A stretch of 64,000 bases of DNA from assembly GCA_964521025.1 (NCBI GenBank), contig CAZFPK010000012.1:26713-90712 (forward strand), in the 5' to 3' direction. Source of the DNA: DRTC01 sp964521025. GTDB taxonomy: Bacteria; Cloacimonadota; Cloacimonadia; Cloacimonadales; TCS61. This document shows, one piece after another, positions 42,840 to 52,055 of this stretch (the first letter of the stretch is position 1; each line of letters starts with the position of its first letter). The notes beneath the pieces were generated by a model. It saw only the letters and a program-made list of their open reading frames with translations, was not told where the DNA came from and made no database searches. The translations under genes were made by a program, and so were the position numbers.

Positions 42840-43865
42840 ATGAAAATCTCATTTGTTATACCTGTTTTTAATGAAGAACAAAGTTTAAGTCGATTATACT
42901 CCGAGATCATCGAAAACAGCAAAAGCTACGAATATGAAATGATTTTCATCGATGACGGCAGCACAGATAACAGTTTTAAGATAATGAAGAAATTAGCTGA
43001 AAAAAACCGGAATATAAAAGTTATAAAATTCCGGAAGAATTTCGGTAAATCCGCAGGATTGCAGGTTGGTTTCGAACAGGCAAACGGTGATATTATTTTT
43101 ACGATGGATTCGGATCTGCAGGATAATCCTAAAGAAATCCCGAACTTTATTAAAAAAATCGAGGAAGGTTACGACCTGGTAACCGGTTGGAAAAAGAAAA
43201 GAAGGGATCCCATCTCCAAAACTGTTCCTTCAAAGTTTTTCAATTCCATAACATCCGGAACATTCAAATTGAAATTGCATGATTATAATTGCGGTTTCAA
43301 AGCATACAGGAAGGAAGTGATCGAAGAACTCGATATTTACGGTGAAATGCATCGTTATATTCCGGTATTAGCTTATTCAAAAGGTTTCAAGGTAACTGAA
43401 ATTCCGGTCGAGCACCGCAAACGGGAATTCGGGAAATCAAAATACGGAGTAGAAAGATATATCCGCGGGTTTCTCGATCTTCTGACCGTTAAACTCGTTA
43501 CTGCCTACATCCACAGTCCGCTTTACCTTTTTGGTCGAATTGGGACAACTTTCAGTATCCTCGGTATTCTAATCGGACTTTATCTGACTGTTATGAAATT
43601 CGGTTACGGACAACCTCTCTCCAATCGTCCGTTATTATATTTATCGATCCTGTTTATTATGGTCGGCATTCAATTCTTTTCGATCGGGCTTCTGGGAGAG
43701 TTGATCATCAATCAAAATCGGATTTTAAATAAACGAAAAAAGATATCAATCGAAGAAACGATCAACCTGAAAAATAGGAAACAGGAAATGGGAAAAAGGG
43801 GAAAAGAGATCAGGCTTCGCTACGACCTGAAAAGTAGAATGACAGATGAAAATCAGGAGTATTAA
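42840..43865 (+). CDS. Dolichyl-phosphate-sugar-synthase-like GT2 glycosyltransferase
   Basis: 341 residues from the ATG at 42840 (AAAGGAAA before it). The open frame upstream (42681) is not coding-like. The GT-A domain shows SFVIPVFNEEQSL, IDDGSTDNS, TMDSDLQDNP (metal-binding DxD region) and HRKREFGKSKYG. Two C-terminal membrane helices (IGTTFSILGILIGLYLTV and SILFIMVGIQFFSIGLLGEL) place it at the membrane, as in DPM1/GtrB enzymes that link a sugar to polyprenyl phosphate. It overlaps the next gene by one base (TAATG). Confidence 0.92.
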   Translation: MKISFVIPVFNEEQSLSRLYSEIIENSKSYEYEMIFIDDGSTDNSFKIMKKLAEKNRNIKVIKFRKNFGKSAGLQVGFEQANGDIIFTMDSDLQDNPKEIPNFIKKIEEGYDLVTGWKKKRRDPISKTVPSKFFNSITSGTFKLKLHDYNCGFKAYRKEVIEELDIYGEMHRYIPVLAYSKGFKVTEIPVEHRKREFGKSKYGVERYIRGFLDLLTVKLVTAYIHSPLYLFGRIGTTFSILGILIGLYLTVMKFGYGQPLSNRPLLYLSILFIMVGIQFFSIGLLGELIINQNRILNKRKKISIEETINLKNRKQEMGKRGKEIRLRYDLKSRMTDENQEY

Positions 43866-45208
43866 TGCCAAATCATCTTTCGGAATTCAAAAAAATAATG
43901 GAAAAAGCAGATCTCGATAAAATCGTGATCCGTTCTTTCGAGAAATATTACAATCTGGTTTTATCGGGAGAAACCGGGAAACTTTCGGAAAAAGATATTT
44001 CCCCTCCGGATGAAGTAAGAATCATCAAATATGAAAATCTGGAAAATCCCGATTCAGATTTTCTCGACAAACTCGCTGTGATCAAACTGAATGGCGGATT
44101 GGGAACGAGCATGGGACTGAAAAAATCCAAGACTTTGCTGAAAGTTAAAGACGATTTTAATTTCCTCGATATTATTTCCCGGCAGGTCTTATATTTAAGA
44201 AATGAAACCGGCAAAGATATTCCGCTTATATTTTTGAACAGTTTTAATACTCGCGATGATACATTGTCATATCTAAAAAAATATCCTGAATTGAAAATCC
44301 GTGATCTTCCTCTCGATCTAATCCAGAACAAATTTCCAAAAATAAAGCAGTCAGACCTTTCACCTCTAAAAAATAAAAATGATAACCGAAACTGGAATCC
44401 ACCCGGACATGGAGAGATCTATCTCGTAATGCAGGTTTCGGGAATACTGGATAAACTTGTCAAAACGGGATTCGAGTATGTATTCATCTCTAATTCAGAT
44501 AATCTGGGAGCTATTGTCGATGAGAAAATTCTATCTTATTTTGCAGAAAATAAACTTCCTTTTATGATGGAAGTCTGCCGCAGATCAAATATGGATCGCA
44601 AAGGCGGACACCTTGCTCAAACAAAAAGCGGACAACTCATTCTGCGTGAAACTGCTCAATGTCCCGAAGATGAGATCGAATTTTTCCAGAACATCGATAA
44701 GTATCGATATTTCAATACGAACAGTTTATGGGTGAATTTAAAAGCATTGAAAAAGAAACTTCTGGAACATAACAATTTATTACCGCTTTCTTTGATCGTT
44801 AATCCTAAAGAAGTCGAAGGTGAAAAAGTATTTCAGCTGGAATCTGCGATGGGAGCGGCTATTTCCGTGTTCGCAGGCTCGAAAGCAATGGTCGTGGATC
44901 GGAACAGGTTTGCTCCGGTCAAGAAAACAAATGACCTGCTCGTTGTCTGGTCCGATGCTTATAATCTGCGGGATGATTACCGGTTGGTTCTCTTCGAAAA
45001 TTTAGAAGCACCGCCGAAAGTTTTTCTTGATGAACGATATTACAGAACAATCGAGCAATTGGAAAAACATTTTAAAGAAGGAATTCCATCCCTGAAAAAA
45101 TGCACAAAATTAGATATTATGGATGATGTCTATTTTGGGAAAAATGTTGAGATTAATGGAAATGTTGTGATTTCAAAAAAAGGTAAAATAGAGGAGAAAA
45201 AACTATGA
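43865..45208 (+). CDS. UTP-glucose-1-phosphate uridylyltransferase, eukaryotic (UDPGP) type
   Basis: 447 residues of the UDPGP family, which is mainly eukaryotic but also occurs in some bacteria. Marks: IKLNGGLGTSMGLKKSK (nucleotide-binding loop), WNPPGHGEIY, FISNSDNLGA, MEVCRRSNMDRKGGHLA and FNTNSLWVNL. It makes UDP-glucose (or UDP-GlcNAc/GalNAc in some members) from UTP and the sugar phosphate. Its start overlaps the glycosyltransferase stop, so it probably supplies the sugar nucleotide for it. Confidence 0.92.
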   Translation: MPNHLSEFKKIMEKADLDKIVIRSFEKYYNLVLSGETGKLSEKDISPPDEVRIIKYENLENPDSDFLDKLAVIKLNGGLGTSMGLKKSKTLLKVKDDFNFLDIISRQVLYLRNETGKDIPLIFLNSFNTRDDTLSYLKKYPELKIRDLPLDLIQNKFPKIKQSDLSPLKNKNDNRNWNPPGHGEIYLVMQVSGILDKLVKTGFEYVFISNSDNLGAIVDEKILSYFAENKLPFMMEVCRRSNMDRKGGHLAQTKSGQLILRETAQCPEDEIEFFQNIDKYRYFNTNSLWVNLKALKKKLLEHNNLLPLSLIVNPKEVEGEKVFQLESAMGAAISVFAGSKAMVVDRNRFAPVKKTNDLLVVWSDAYNLRDDYRLVLFENLEAPPKVFLDERYYRTIEQLEKHFKEGIPSLKKCTKLDIMDDVYFGKNVEINGNVVISKKGKIEEKKL

Positions 45209-45546
45209 AAGAAATAACCTCAAATCCAAAATTAATCGCTTATTGCGGTTTATACTGCGGAGCGTGTAAAGGATATTTAAAGGGTAAATGTCAGGGATGC
45301 CCGGAAAATGAAAAAGCGGGTTGGTGTAAGATCCGTGCTTGTTGTCAGAAAAACCAGTATTCCTCTTGTGCGGATTGCAAAGAGTTTTCCGATCCGAATG
45401 AATGCAAAATGTTCAACAATTTTTTATCCAAAATATTTGCTTTCTTCTTTCGTTCCAATCGTGCAGCTTGCATTACGCAGATCAAAGAAATCGGTCTCCC
45501 AAGTTATGCAGATAAAATGACGGAGTTGAAAAGACATTCGTTGTAA
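45205..45546 (+). CDS. Cysteine-rich DUF3795-like protein
   Basis: 113 residues. Its start overlaps the pyrophosphorylase stop (ATGA). YCGLYCGACKGYLKGKCQGC, IRACCQKN and SSCADCKEF hold the regularly spaced Cys of DUF3795 proteins, expected to bind zinc or an iron-sulfur cluster. The function is unknown. It closes the operon; the R4 palindrome follows. Confidence 0.85.
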   Translation: MKEITSNPKLIAYCGLYCGACKGYLKGKCQGCPENEKAGWCKIRACCQKNQYSSCADCKEFSDPNECKMFNNFLSKIFAFFFRSNRAACITQIKEIGLPSYADKMTELKRHSL

Positions 45547-45580
45547 AAGAAGAAAATATAACATAACTTCGTGTTGATCA

Positions 45581-45613
45581 AAACCTTCAAGGTTTGCCAA
45601 ACCTTGAAGGTTT
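45581..45613. repeat. Dispersed palindrome, family R4 (copy 2), terminator-like
   Basis: AAACCTTCAAGGTTT-(GCC)-AAACCTTGAAGGTTT, a perfect 15-base-pair stem 35 bases after the operon. The arms themselves are self-complementary halves. Confidence 0.75.
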
Positions 45614-45664
45614 ATAAAAAAGAGTGAAATTCCGAAACAGTAGAATAAACATTTTGATCATTTT

Positions 45665-45703
45665 TTTGTACAAATCTTTAAATCGATTGACAATTTGTAC
45701 AAC
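45665..45703 (+). promoter_or_regulatory. Two TTTGTACAA palindromes upstream of the DUF4143 gene
   Basis: TTTGTACAA occurs at 45665 and 45694, 29 bases apart, the second ending six bases before the ATG. Each holds the palindrome TTGTACAA. Position and spacing suggest operator sites. Confidence 0.45.
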
Positions 45704-45708
45704 ATTTT

Positions 45709-46893
45709 ATGAATAGAACCATGATAAAAAGAAATATTAGACATGAAATAAAAACTCTGATCGAGGAGTTTCCAATTGCAGCAATACTCGGACCAAGGCA
45801 ATCAGGAAAGACAACTCTGGCAAAAATGCTGTTCCCGGATTTTGCTTATATTTCTTTTGAGGACATCGACAACCGGGAATTTGCCCGGGATGACCCGAGA
45901 GGATTCTTATCTAAATATAATTACCGGGTAATTTTTGACGAGATCCAGAGAGCTCCGGATCTTATCTCCTATCTCCAGACTCATGTCGATAACAGCAGCA
46001 AAAACGGTCAATTTGTCCTGACAGGTTCTCACAACTTTCTTTTAATGGAGAAGATAAGCCAGTCACTGGCTGGAAGGATCGGTATTGCAAAATTACTTAC
46101 ATTTTCATCCGCTGAAATGTCGATACTAAAAGAACTAAATATCGAAGAAATTCTATTTTCGGGATGTTATCCAAGAATACATGACAAAAACATCAGACCG
46201 GCAACTTTCTATAAAAATTATATTTCGACCTATATTGAAAAAGATATTCGCTTGTTAAAGAATATCGAAAAAAGAGATGTTTTTATCAAATTCATGAAAG
46301 TTCTGGCAGGTCGAACCGGGCAGGTTTTAAATACAACCGCGATCAGCGAAGATTGTGGCATTTCCCAAAACACAGTCAAAGAATGGATATCTGTTCTGGA
46401 AGTGAGTTATATTGTTCATAAAATTCAACCGTTCCATAAGAATTATAATAAGAGATTGATCAAAAATCCTAAAATCTATTTCACGGATACGGGATTGGTA
46501 TGCAGTTTGATCGGTATTAAAAGTGCAGACGAATTGGATCTGCACTATTATAAAGGCAGCATTTTCGAGACATTTATAGTAAATGAATTTCTGAAAGTCA
46601 ATTTTAATTCAGGTGATATTTTCGATCTTTATTTCTGGAGAGATAACCACCGGAAAGAAATCGATTTAATCCTCGAATATGGCTCCAATATGTTTGGTTT
46701 TGAGATTAAATCTGCCAAAACATTCAGGACAAAGTTCTTCGATGGTTTGAATTATTGGATGAAACTAACTCGAACTAAACCGGAAAATAATTACCTGGTC
46801 TATGGCGGGGATGAAAATTATTCCACGATGGGTTTTAATGTCAGATGTTGGAAATCCATCAAGGATATTTTGGATAAGATAAGCAGCTGGTAG
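45709..46893 (+). CDS. AAA ATPase with DUF4143 domain
   Basis: 394 residues. The P-loop AILGPRQSGKTTLAK is near residue 30, Walker B RVIFDEIQRAP near 85, and sensor VLTGSHNFLLM near 110. The C-terminal DUF4143 domain has KIYFTDTGLVCSLIGI and a nuclease-like FYFWRDNHRKEIDLILE ... FEIKSAKT, a PD-(D/E)xK-like pattern. Such genes are widespread, patchily distributed and of unknown role. The start could also be the ATG at 45721. Confidence 0.88.
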   Translation: MNRTMIKRNIRHEIKTLIEEFPIAAILGPRQSGKTTLAKMLFPDFAYISFEDIDNREFARDDPRGFLSKYNYRVIFDEIQRAPDLISYLQTHVDNSSKNGQFVLTGSHNFLLMEKISQSLAGRIGIAKLLTFSSAEMSILKELNIEEILFSGCYPRIHDKNIRPATFYKNYISTYIEKDIRLLKNIEKRDVFIKFMKVLAGRTGQVLNTTAISEDCGISQNTVKEWISVLEVSYIVHKIQPFHKNYNKRLIKNPKIYFTDTGLVCSLIGIKSADELDLHYYKGSIFETFIVNEFLKVNFNSGDIFDLYFWRDNHRKEIDLILEYGSNMFGFEIKSAKTFRTKFFDGLNYWMKLTRTKPENNYLVYGGDENYSTMGFNVRCWKSIKDILDKISSW

Positions 46894-46968
46894 AATATTG
46901 GAAAATCATTGAAGAATTAGAACAGTTGTTAATGTAGATAATGTTTTAAAAAATTGAACATCGAAAAT

Positions 46969-46992
46969 CACGAACAGGAATGTTTGTGTTAC
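46969..46992. repeat. Hairpin repeat, family R5 (copy 3)
   Basis: CACGAAC-AGGAAT-GTTTGTG followed by TTAC. All arm bases pair if one G-U wobble is allowed. It abuts the end of the exported-protein gene on the minus strand. Confidence 0.6.
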
Positions 46993-46993
46993 A

Positions 46994-49075
46994 TTACTCC
47001 AGCAGAACCATTTTCCCGACCAGTTTCTCATTACCTGTTTTCAATACATTAAAATAAATACCGGAACCGACTTTTTTTTGTTTTTCATCTCGTCCATCCC
47101 ACATAACTGCTCCCTCTACTACTTTCGGGATGACATCGAAAGTTTTTATTTTTTGTCCTTTGATGTTATAAATTACAATCTCTGCGTGCTCTCGGTTCTC
47201 TGTGGTGAAATTAAAATAGATCGTTGTCGAAGAAGAAAACGGATTCGGATAAGATGTCAGAACAAGTTTTGAACTACAAATATCTATTTCTTCTGCAAAA
47301 GCGTTATAATTAAAATCGATTTTAAGGGCTGCGTACCGCAACCAGCAATCAGAAGGTCACATACTTCCGATACCGGTCCCATAATCCCAGTCATCGATGA
47401 AAAACAGGTGTAATTTTCCGAAACCATCTCCCAGATCTTCGATCAGATTTCCAGGATAAACATATTCCGGGATCATTCCGGCGAGTTCCGGAGTTTCCAA
47501 TGCATTCAGGAAAATCGGTTCGGACCATTCGTTTCCATTATCATTGGAAATGGAAATGGCAATTTCCGGGCATTCAATCCAATCTTGATATACCGGATTC
47601 CCGGAATTTCCAAGTTTTGCTTTCAGTCCGTCCGACCAGACTGCTGCCAGCCAGTTGTTTTCCTCATTTTTGACGATCCTGAAATAATTGTCATGAAAAG
47701 CGACAGCATTATCATAAAAATAAATGGGCCAGCCGTTTCTCCAGACAACATTTCCGTTTTCATCGAATTCATCGACTTCTCCGTCTTCATCGAGATCCCA
47801 GGGAAGCATGGGCAGACCATCTGCAGGATTTTCTCCGGTCAGATCGATATCTGTAAAACTGAACTCATTCTCGAGGATATCATAAGTAAAAACTTTAGGA
47901 TAAAAAGCATATTCCCAATAAACAGGATCACCTGAACCATCCGGTTCCATTCCATGCAAACCCATACATCCCGAAAATTTGATCTTGGAATCATCATCAG
48001 AAAAAATGGTATTCATGTGACCGGAATGTTCAAGAGTGAAATACAATTCATAAGGTTCTCCGTCATCATTCACAAAAGTATATTCGGTACTGGATTCGTT
48101 CATTGGATTATTGATAAAGAACCTGTAATCTTCGGAATAATACTCAAAATCACCTTCTCCGTAATTCTCATTCAAAAACACGAATATTTCATTTTCCGTG
48201 TTATAACCCATAAAGGCAACTTTGCCGTCATCGGAAACGCAACCTGCCATAAAAGGTCTGATCCATGGTTCTTCATTATGCCATTGATCGAGGAGAGGAA
48301 TGGTGGTAAATGTCCAATCCAGATCGTTGAATGAAGTTAGATACAGAGTTGTGAAATCCGCATATCCGAAAAGAATATTTTCACTCGGTTTTCCTGCAGG
48401 AGATGGTTGCGCATTATTGGCATATACATAAACTCTTCTTGCTTCGGCATTGGGAGAAGGTCCGATAAAAACATAAGGCCAGAGAAATTCATCGCCGGGA
48501 TTTATCAGATCGTATGGATTATCGATCAAGAGAGTTAGCTCCTGCCACCAATTACTTTCCCCGAAAATGTGGAAAGAATCATAAGTAAAATAAACATCAT
48601 AAAACGAGCCGTCATTCCGGTGCCAGGCAACAAGCGGATCTGCGGTTACAGGATCGATAGCGATGCCGGCATAACCTTCCCAGATATCATCCTCTCCAAT
48701 ATGAGTTTGAGACAATAAATTACCATCTTGATCGAAGTAAGCAAATTCTACCCGTCTATTCGAAGCATTTGTTTCTTGAGAATGATAGACGAGATAGACT
48801 CCTCCAGCAATAAAACCGTGAGGAGAAGAAACCGGAGGTTGAACTTGCAGCGGGATGGCATTATAACTGCCCGGCATATAATCATATACGGAATAACCGT
48901 AATTGAACGGATCAATGATGAATTCAAAAGATGGAACATCTCTAATTCTAACAGGATGTTTTCCTTTCGGGTTTGAAAGTACTTTCGAGGTTTCAAACTG
49001 CTGCTCGAGATCATTTGAAAAAAGCAGAGAATAAAGTATGATAAAAAGGAAAAAAAGTAAAAATGATTTTTTCAT
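46994..49075 (-). CDS. Secreted protein with an in-frame UGA before the C-terminal sorting module (possible selenoprotein)
   Basis: Signal peptide (KKSFLLFFLFIILYSLLFSN), then ~550 residues rich in aromatic beta strands (VYLVYHSQETNAS, DPLVAWHRNDGSF, KVAFMGYNTEN), which look like an exo-alpha-sialidase/beta-propeller-type fold with no recognised active site. At codon 573 (47357-47359) there is a UGA in frame. The same frame goes on, UGA-P-S-D-C-W-L-R-Y-A-A-L-K, into a complete sorting module (SYPNPF, IYNIKGQKIKTF, WDGRDE, SGIYFNVL, GKMVLLE) to 46994. A hairpin with a GGUAC loop starts its loop 20 bases after the UGA. Either the UGA is read as selenocysteine, or it is a nonsense mutation that removes the sorting module. 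Confidence 0.7.
47327..47343 (-). promoter_or_regulatory. SECIS-like hairpin after in-frame UGA
   Basis: GGUUGC-(GGUAC)-GCAGCC, six pairs including one U-G. The loop starts with GG, 20 bases after the UGA at 47357-47359. This fits the bacterial SECIS rules (a G in the first two loop bases; 16-37 bases from UGA). Confidence 0.5.
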
Positions 49076-49244
49076 GATTCCCCCTCAAAGTCATTAATAA
49101 AAATATCATTCTGCATTTATTATTCCAAGTCTGTTTACATCAGGTTTTAAACGATTATAAGCATAATAATCGAAATCAGCGATAAGATATTAAAAAGAAT
49201 TCTGTGCAAAATATTTCACATTTGAGATATGGATTTCTCATTTT

Positions 49245-49358
49245 CTAACGCAGCAGGATCATTTTGCTGACAGCAGAATCAAACCCTTCTGATTTGAGTT
49301 TATAAAAATAAATCCCGGATGAAACTCGTTTTCCGGCTTCGTCTGTTCCGTCCCGGAC
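49245..49358 (-). pseudogene. Remnant of a sorting module
   Basis: Encodes VRDGTDEAGKRVSSGIYFYK ... DSAVSKMILLR, the last ~37 residues of a sorting module, with no start codon and no upstream part. The DNA before it is repeat-like. It is a leftover of a lost exported-protein gene. Confidence 0.65.
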
Positions 49359-49491
49359 AATTTGTTGATCTGTTGATTTGTCGATTTGGAGATTTGGGAA
49401 AGACCGGACTTCATCACGAAGTAGATGGAGTTCAGTTTGAATTAAATCTCTGTTTCTCCTGAAGCTGCCGGAGATACTGGACTCCGGTCTT

Positions 49492-50262
49492 TTACCAACC
49501 TCCGGAAGCACCGCCACCGCCGAAACTTCCACCGCCGCCGGAAAATCCTCCGAAACCGCCGAAACTGCTTCCTCCACTGCTTCTGCCGCTTCCACCGAGC
49601 ATACTTCCCAGGAAGATCATCGGCAGCAAACTTCCTCTTCTCCCTCGTCTGCGGGAAGAACCGAGTAGCATCATGATGACAAAAATTATTAAACCGAAGG
49701 GGATTTGAACCTTTTTCGATTTCCTTCTTACTCTTTGATATTGGGCTAATTCTTCGTCTGTGATCTCAAATTCACCGGAGATCAATCCGGACATTGCCAG
49801 CAGTCCATTGGAAATTCCTTTATAAAAATCTCCACGCTTGAATTCGCTGACTATTAAATTCCTGATGATATAATCGGATTTCAGGTCGGTCAGGATATGC
49901 TCCAATCCGTAACCGACTTCGATCCTGACTTTTTTCTCGGCGAGAGCAATTAAGAGCAATGCTCCATTATCGTATTCTTTTTGTCCGATCTGCCATTTTT
50001 CGACTACTCGAATCGAATAATCCTCCAGGTTTTCTTCTTCCAGAGAAGGAATTGTTAGTAAAACTATTTGTGAAGAGGTTTTTGCTTCGGTATTTCGTAA
50101 GACCGATTCTAATTGAGATTCCTCGGAAGAATTTAAAATTCCGGCATGATCATTGATCCTGCCTGTGAGTTTGGGAACTTCAAATGCTGAAAAATTAGCA
50201 GCGAATCCGTCAAAAGCCGGACACAGCAAAACTAACAAAACGAAAAAATTTATTTTTTTCAT
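49492..50262 (-). CDS. TPM-domain membrane protein with Gly-rich tail (YgcG-like)
   Basis: 256 residues. Signal peptide, then a TPM domain (about 35-175) with GRINDHAGILNSSEESQLE, KTSSQIVLLTIPSLEE, ALLLIALAEKKVRIEVGYGLE, followed by a helix (IPFGLIIFVIMMLLGSS) and a Gly/Ser-rich tail (SFGGFGGFSGGGGSFGGG). It is the typical partner of LemA. It starts two bases after the preceding TPM gene ends. Role in envelope homeostasis is proposed for the family but not settled. Confidence 0.9.
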   Translation of the reverse strand: MKKINFFVLLVLLCPAFDGFAANFSAFEVPKLTGRINDHAGILNSSEESQLESVLRNTEAKTSSQIVLLTIPSLEEENLEDYSIRVVEKWQIGQKEYDNGALLLIALAEKKVRIEVGYGLEHILTDLKSDYIIRNLIVSEFKRGDFYKGISNGLLAMSGLISGEFEITDEELAQYQRVRRKSKKVQIPFGLIIFVIMMLLGSSRRRGRRGSLLPMIFLGSMLGGSGRSSGGSSFGGFGGFSGGGGSFGGGGASGGW

Positions 50263-50264
50263 GA

Positions 50265-50939
50265 TTATTTCTCCAGAATTTCGATATCATCTTTCAGTTC
50301 ATTCTTATCATCCGGCTCGATTGGGAAATGTTCGGCAAGCAATTCTCCGCATTCGGAAATAGATTCCGTCAGGTTCTTAACAAGAGAGTTCTCCTTCACT
50401 CCTTTAATGATATGAGCAACGATCTTGTTCCATTTCTCCTCGGGGATTTTCTCGCTGATGCCTTTATCAGCCAGCAATTCGACCCTTCTTTCCAAAAATG
50501 AAATGAAGATCAAAATACCGGTTCTATCCTGCGTATCATAAACTCCGGATTCCATAAAATAGCGAACTGCTCTTTCATTTACTTTATGCTTCATAACTTT
50601 TTTGGGAATTATCAACCTGTCGATGAAAGACAAATTTGCCAGAAAATAAAAGATCGAGATCACCAAAAATGTAGAGAATCCGTAAAAGATGAGCAAGTAA
50701 TTACTGGAATATTCCCAGAACATATTACGGATAGTATTTTCTATATTCCCTGCAAAAAACATCATGATAAAAAAATAGATAAAACCGCAGAGCACGGCAA
50801 AAGTGAGTTCATAAATGGCATAATCATAACTTTCTTTGATGAAGGCAGTGGCTATCTCACCGGAAGTTTTGCTTTCTGCTTTATTTACTGTTTTTTTTAT
50901 TTTATCTAAATCTTGTTGTGTGAAATTTATTTTAGACAT
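50265..50939 (-). CDS. TPM-domain membrane protein
   Basis: 224 residues from the ATG at 50939 (GGAGC upstream); the open frame gives seven more codons. An N-terminal TPM half (FTQQDLDKIKKTVNKAESKTSGEIATAFIKES), two membrane helices (FAVLCGFIYFFIMMFFAG and LLIFYGFSTFLVISIFYFLA), and the second half (GVYDTQDRTGILIFISFLERRVELLADKGI) are visible. This split-TPM type regularly follows LemA. It is the middle gene of lemA-TPM-TPM. Confidence 0.88.
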   Translation of the reverse strand: MSKINFTQQDLDKIKKTVNKAESKTSGEIATAFIKESYDYAIYELTFAVLCGFIYFFIMMFFAGNIENTIRNMFWEYSSNYLLIFYGFSTFLVISIFYFLANLSFIDRLIIPKKVMKHKVNERAVRYFMESGVYDTQDRTGILIFISFLERRVELLADKGISEKIPEEKWNKIVAHIIKGVKENSLVKNLTESISECGELLAEHFPIEPDDKNELKDDIEILEK

Positions 50940-51162
50940 TGTTGCTCCTTTTTTGCTCATTGATTTGCACGGATTGAACGGATAAGATAGAGAAAATTTT
51001 TAGACAAAATTTAACTTTCTGAATTTTACTTTTAATGAATTCCTTTATGAGAAGTATGGAAATTTTATCTCAAAGTTGAATCACTAAATTCAATTCTCCA
51101 GAAACTGCTGGAAACTTAACTTAAGTTTTTTTAATCCGTGCAAATCCGTGAGCCAATTTTTC

Positions 51163-51774
51163 CTAAAATTCGATTTTGGGGGCTGTTTCTGCTCCTTCTG
51201 TTGCTTTGAAATACATCTTTTCCCTGAATCCGAACATATTTGCCAGAATTACTCGCGGGAATTTCTTGATGTAAACATTATACATCTGAGCCGCTTCATT
51301 GAATCGTTTTCTCTCGACTGAAATCCTGTTTTCCGTTCCTTCAAGTTGACTTTGCAGTGCCAGGAAATTCTGATTCGCTTTCAAATCCGGGTATTTTTCC
51401 ATCACAACCATCAAACGCTGCAATGCACCACCAAGAGTCGATTGAGCTTGCTGGAATTTCTGGAACATAGCAGGATCGTTCAAAACCTGTTCGGAAATGT
51501 TGAAAGTTCCACCTGCTTTTGCTCTCGCTTCCGTAACTGCTGTGAATGTTTCTTTTTCGTGTTCGGCATAACCTTTGACAGTGTTTACAAGATTCGGGAT
51601 CAAGTCATATCTTCTTTGATATTGATTCTCAACCTGACTCCACTTTGTTTTCACTCCTTCATCATAAGTAACCATCATATTGTATGAATTCTTTCCGTAA
51701 GAATATATGGAAATGATGATGATTACAATGATAGCAGCGACTACCAAGCATCCTATTTTAAATTTTTTGGTCAT
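51163..51774 (-). CDS. lemA: LemA family protein
   Basis: 203 residues. One N-terminal membrane helix (CLVVAAIIVIIIISIYSYG), then the helical LemA body: NQYQRRYDLIPNLVNTVKGY, ETFTAVTEARAKAGG, RLMVVMEKYPDLKANQNFL, ENRISVERKRFNEAAQMYN. It is anchored in the inner membrane facing outward. It is the first gene of lemA-TPM-TPM; the spacer to the next gene (220 bases) contains R3-type repeats. Confidence 0.95.
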   Translation of the reverse strand: MTKKFKIGCLVVAAIIVIIIISIYSYGKNSYNMMVTYDEGVKTKWSQVENQYQRRYDLIPNLVNTVKGYAEHEKETFTAVTEARAKAGGTFNISEQVLNDPAMFQKFQQAQSTLGGALQRLMVVMEKYPDLKANQNFLALQSQLEGTENRISVERKRFNEAAQMYNVYIKKFPRVILANMFGFREKMYFKATEGAETAPKIEF

Positions 51775-52055
51775 ATATTTCCTCCAACTTATTAAGTAGA
51801 TTCAAAATTCAAAATATATCAAAAATCGACAAGATATTTCTCTTTAATATTATTTTAAATAACCATAAAACCGTGGTATAAATTTTTTATGTTTTCATCA
51901 AAATGGAAAATTTTTTTTCTAAAAATTCAGAACTTTTTTTAAATCGATTTGAAAATATTCAAGAATATTTGTAAGAACTTTTTAAATTTTCAAAAAAAAC
52001 TTGACCAATAGTCCACCCCTGAAATATATCGTCCATAAACTAAAAGGAGAAAGAG

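Noticed and set aside
49245..49595. Continuous minus-strand frame joining the TPM gene end and the sorting-module remnant
   Set aside because: Its first half is the out-of-frame shadow of the Gly-rich tail of the TPM protein.
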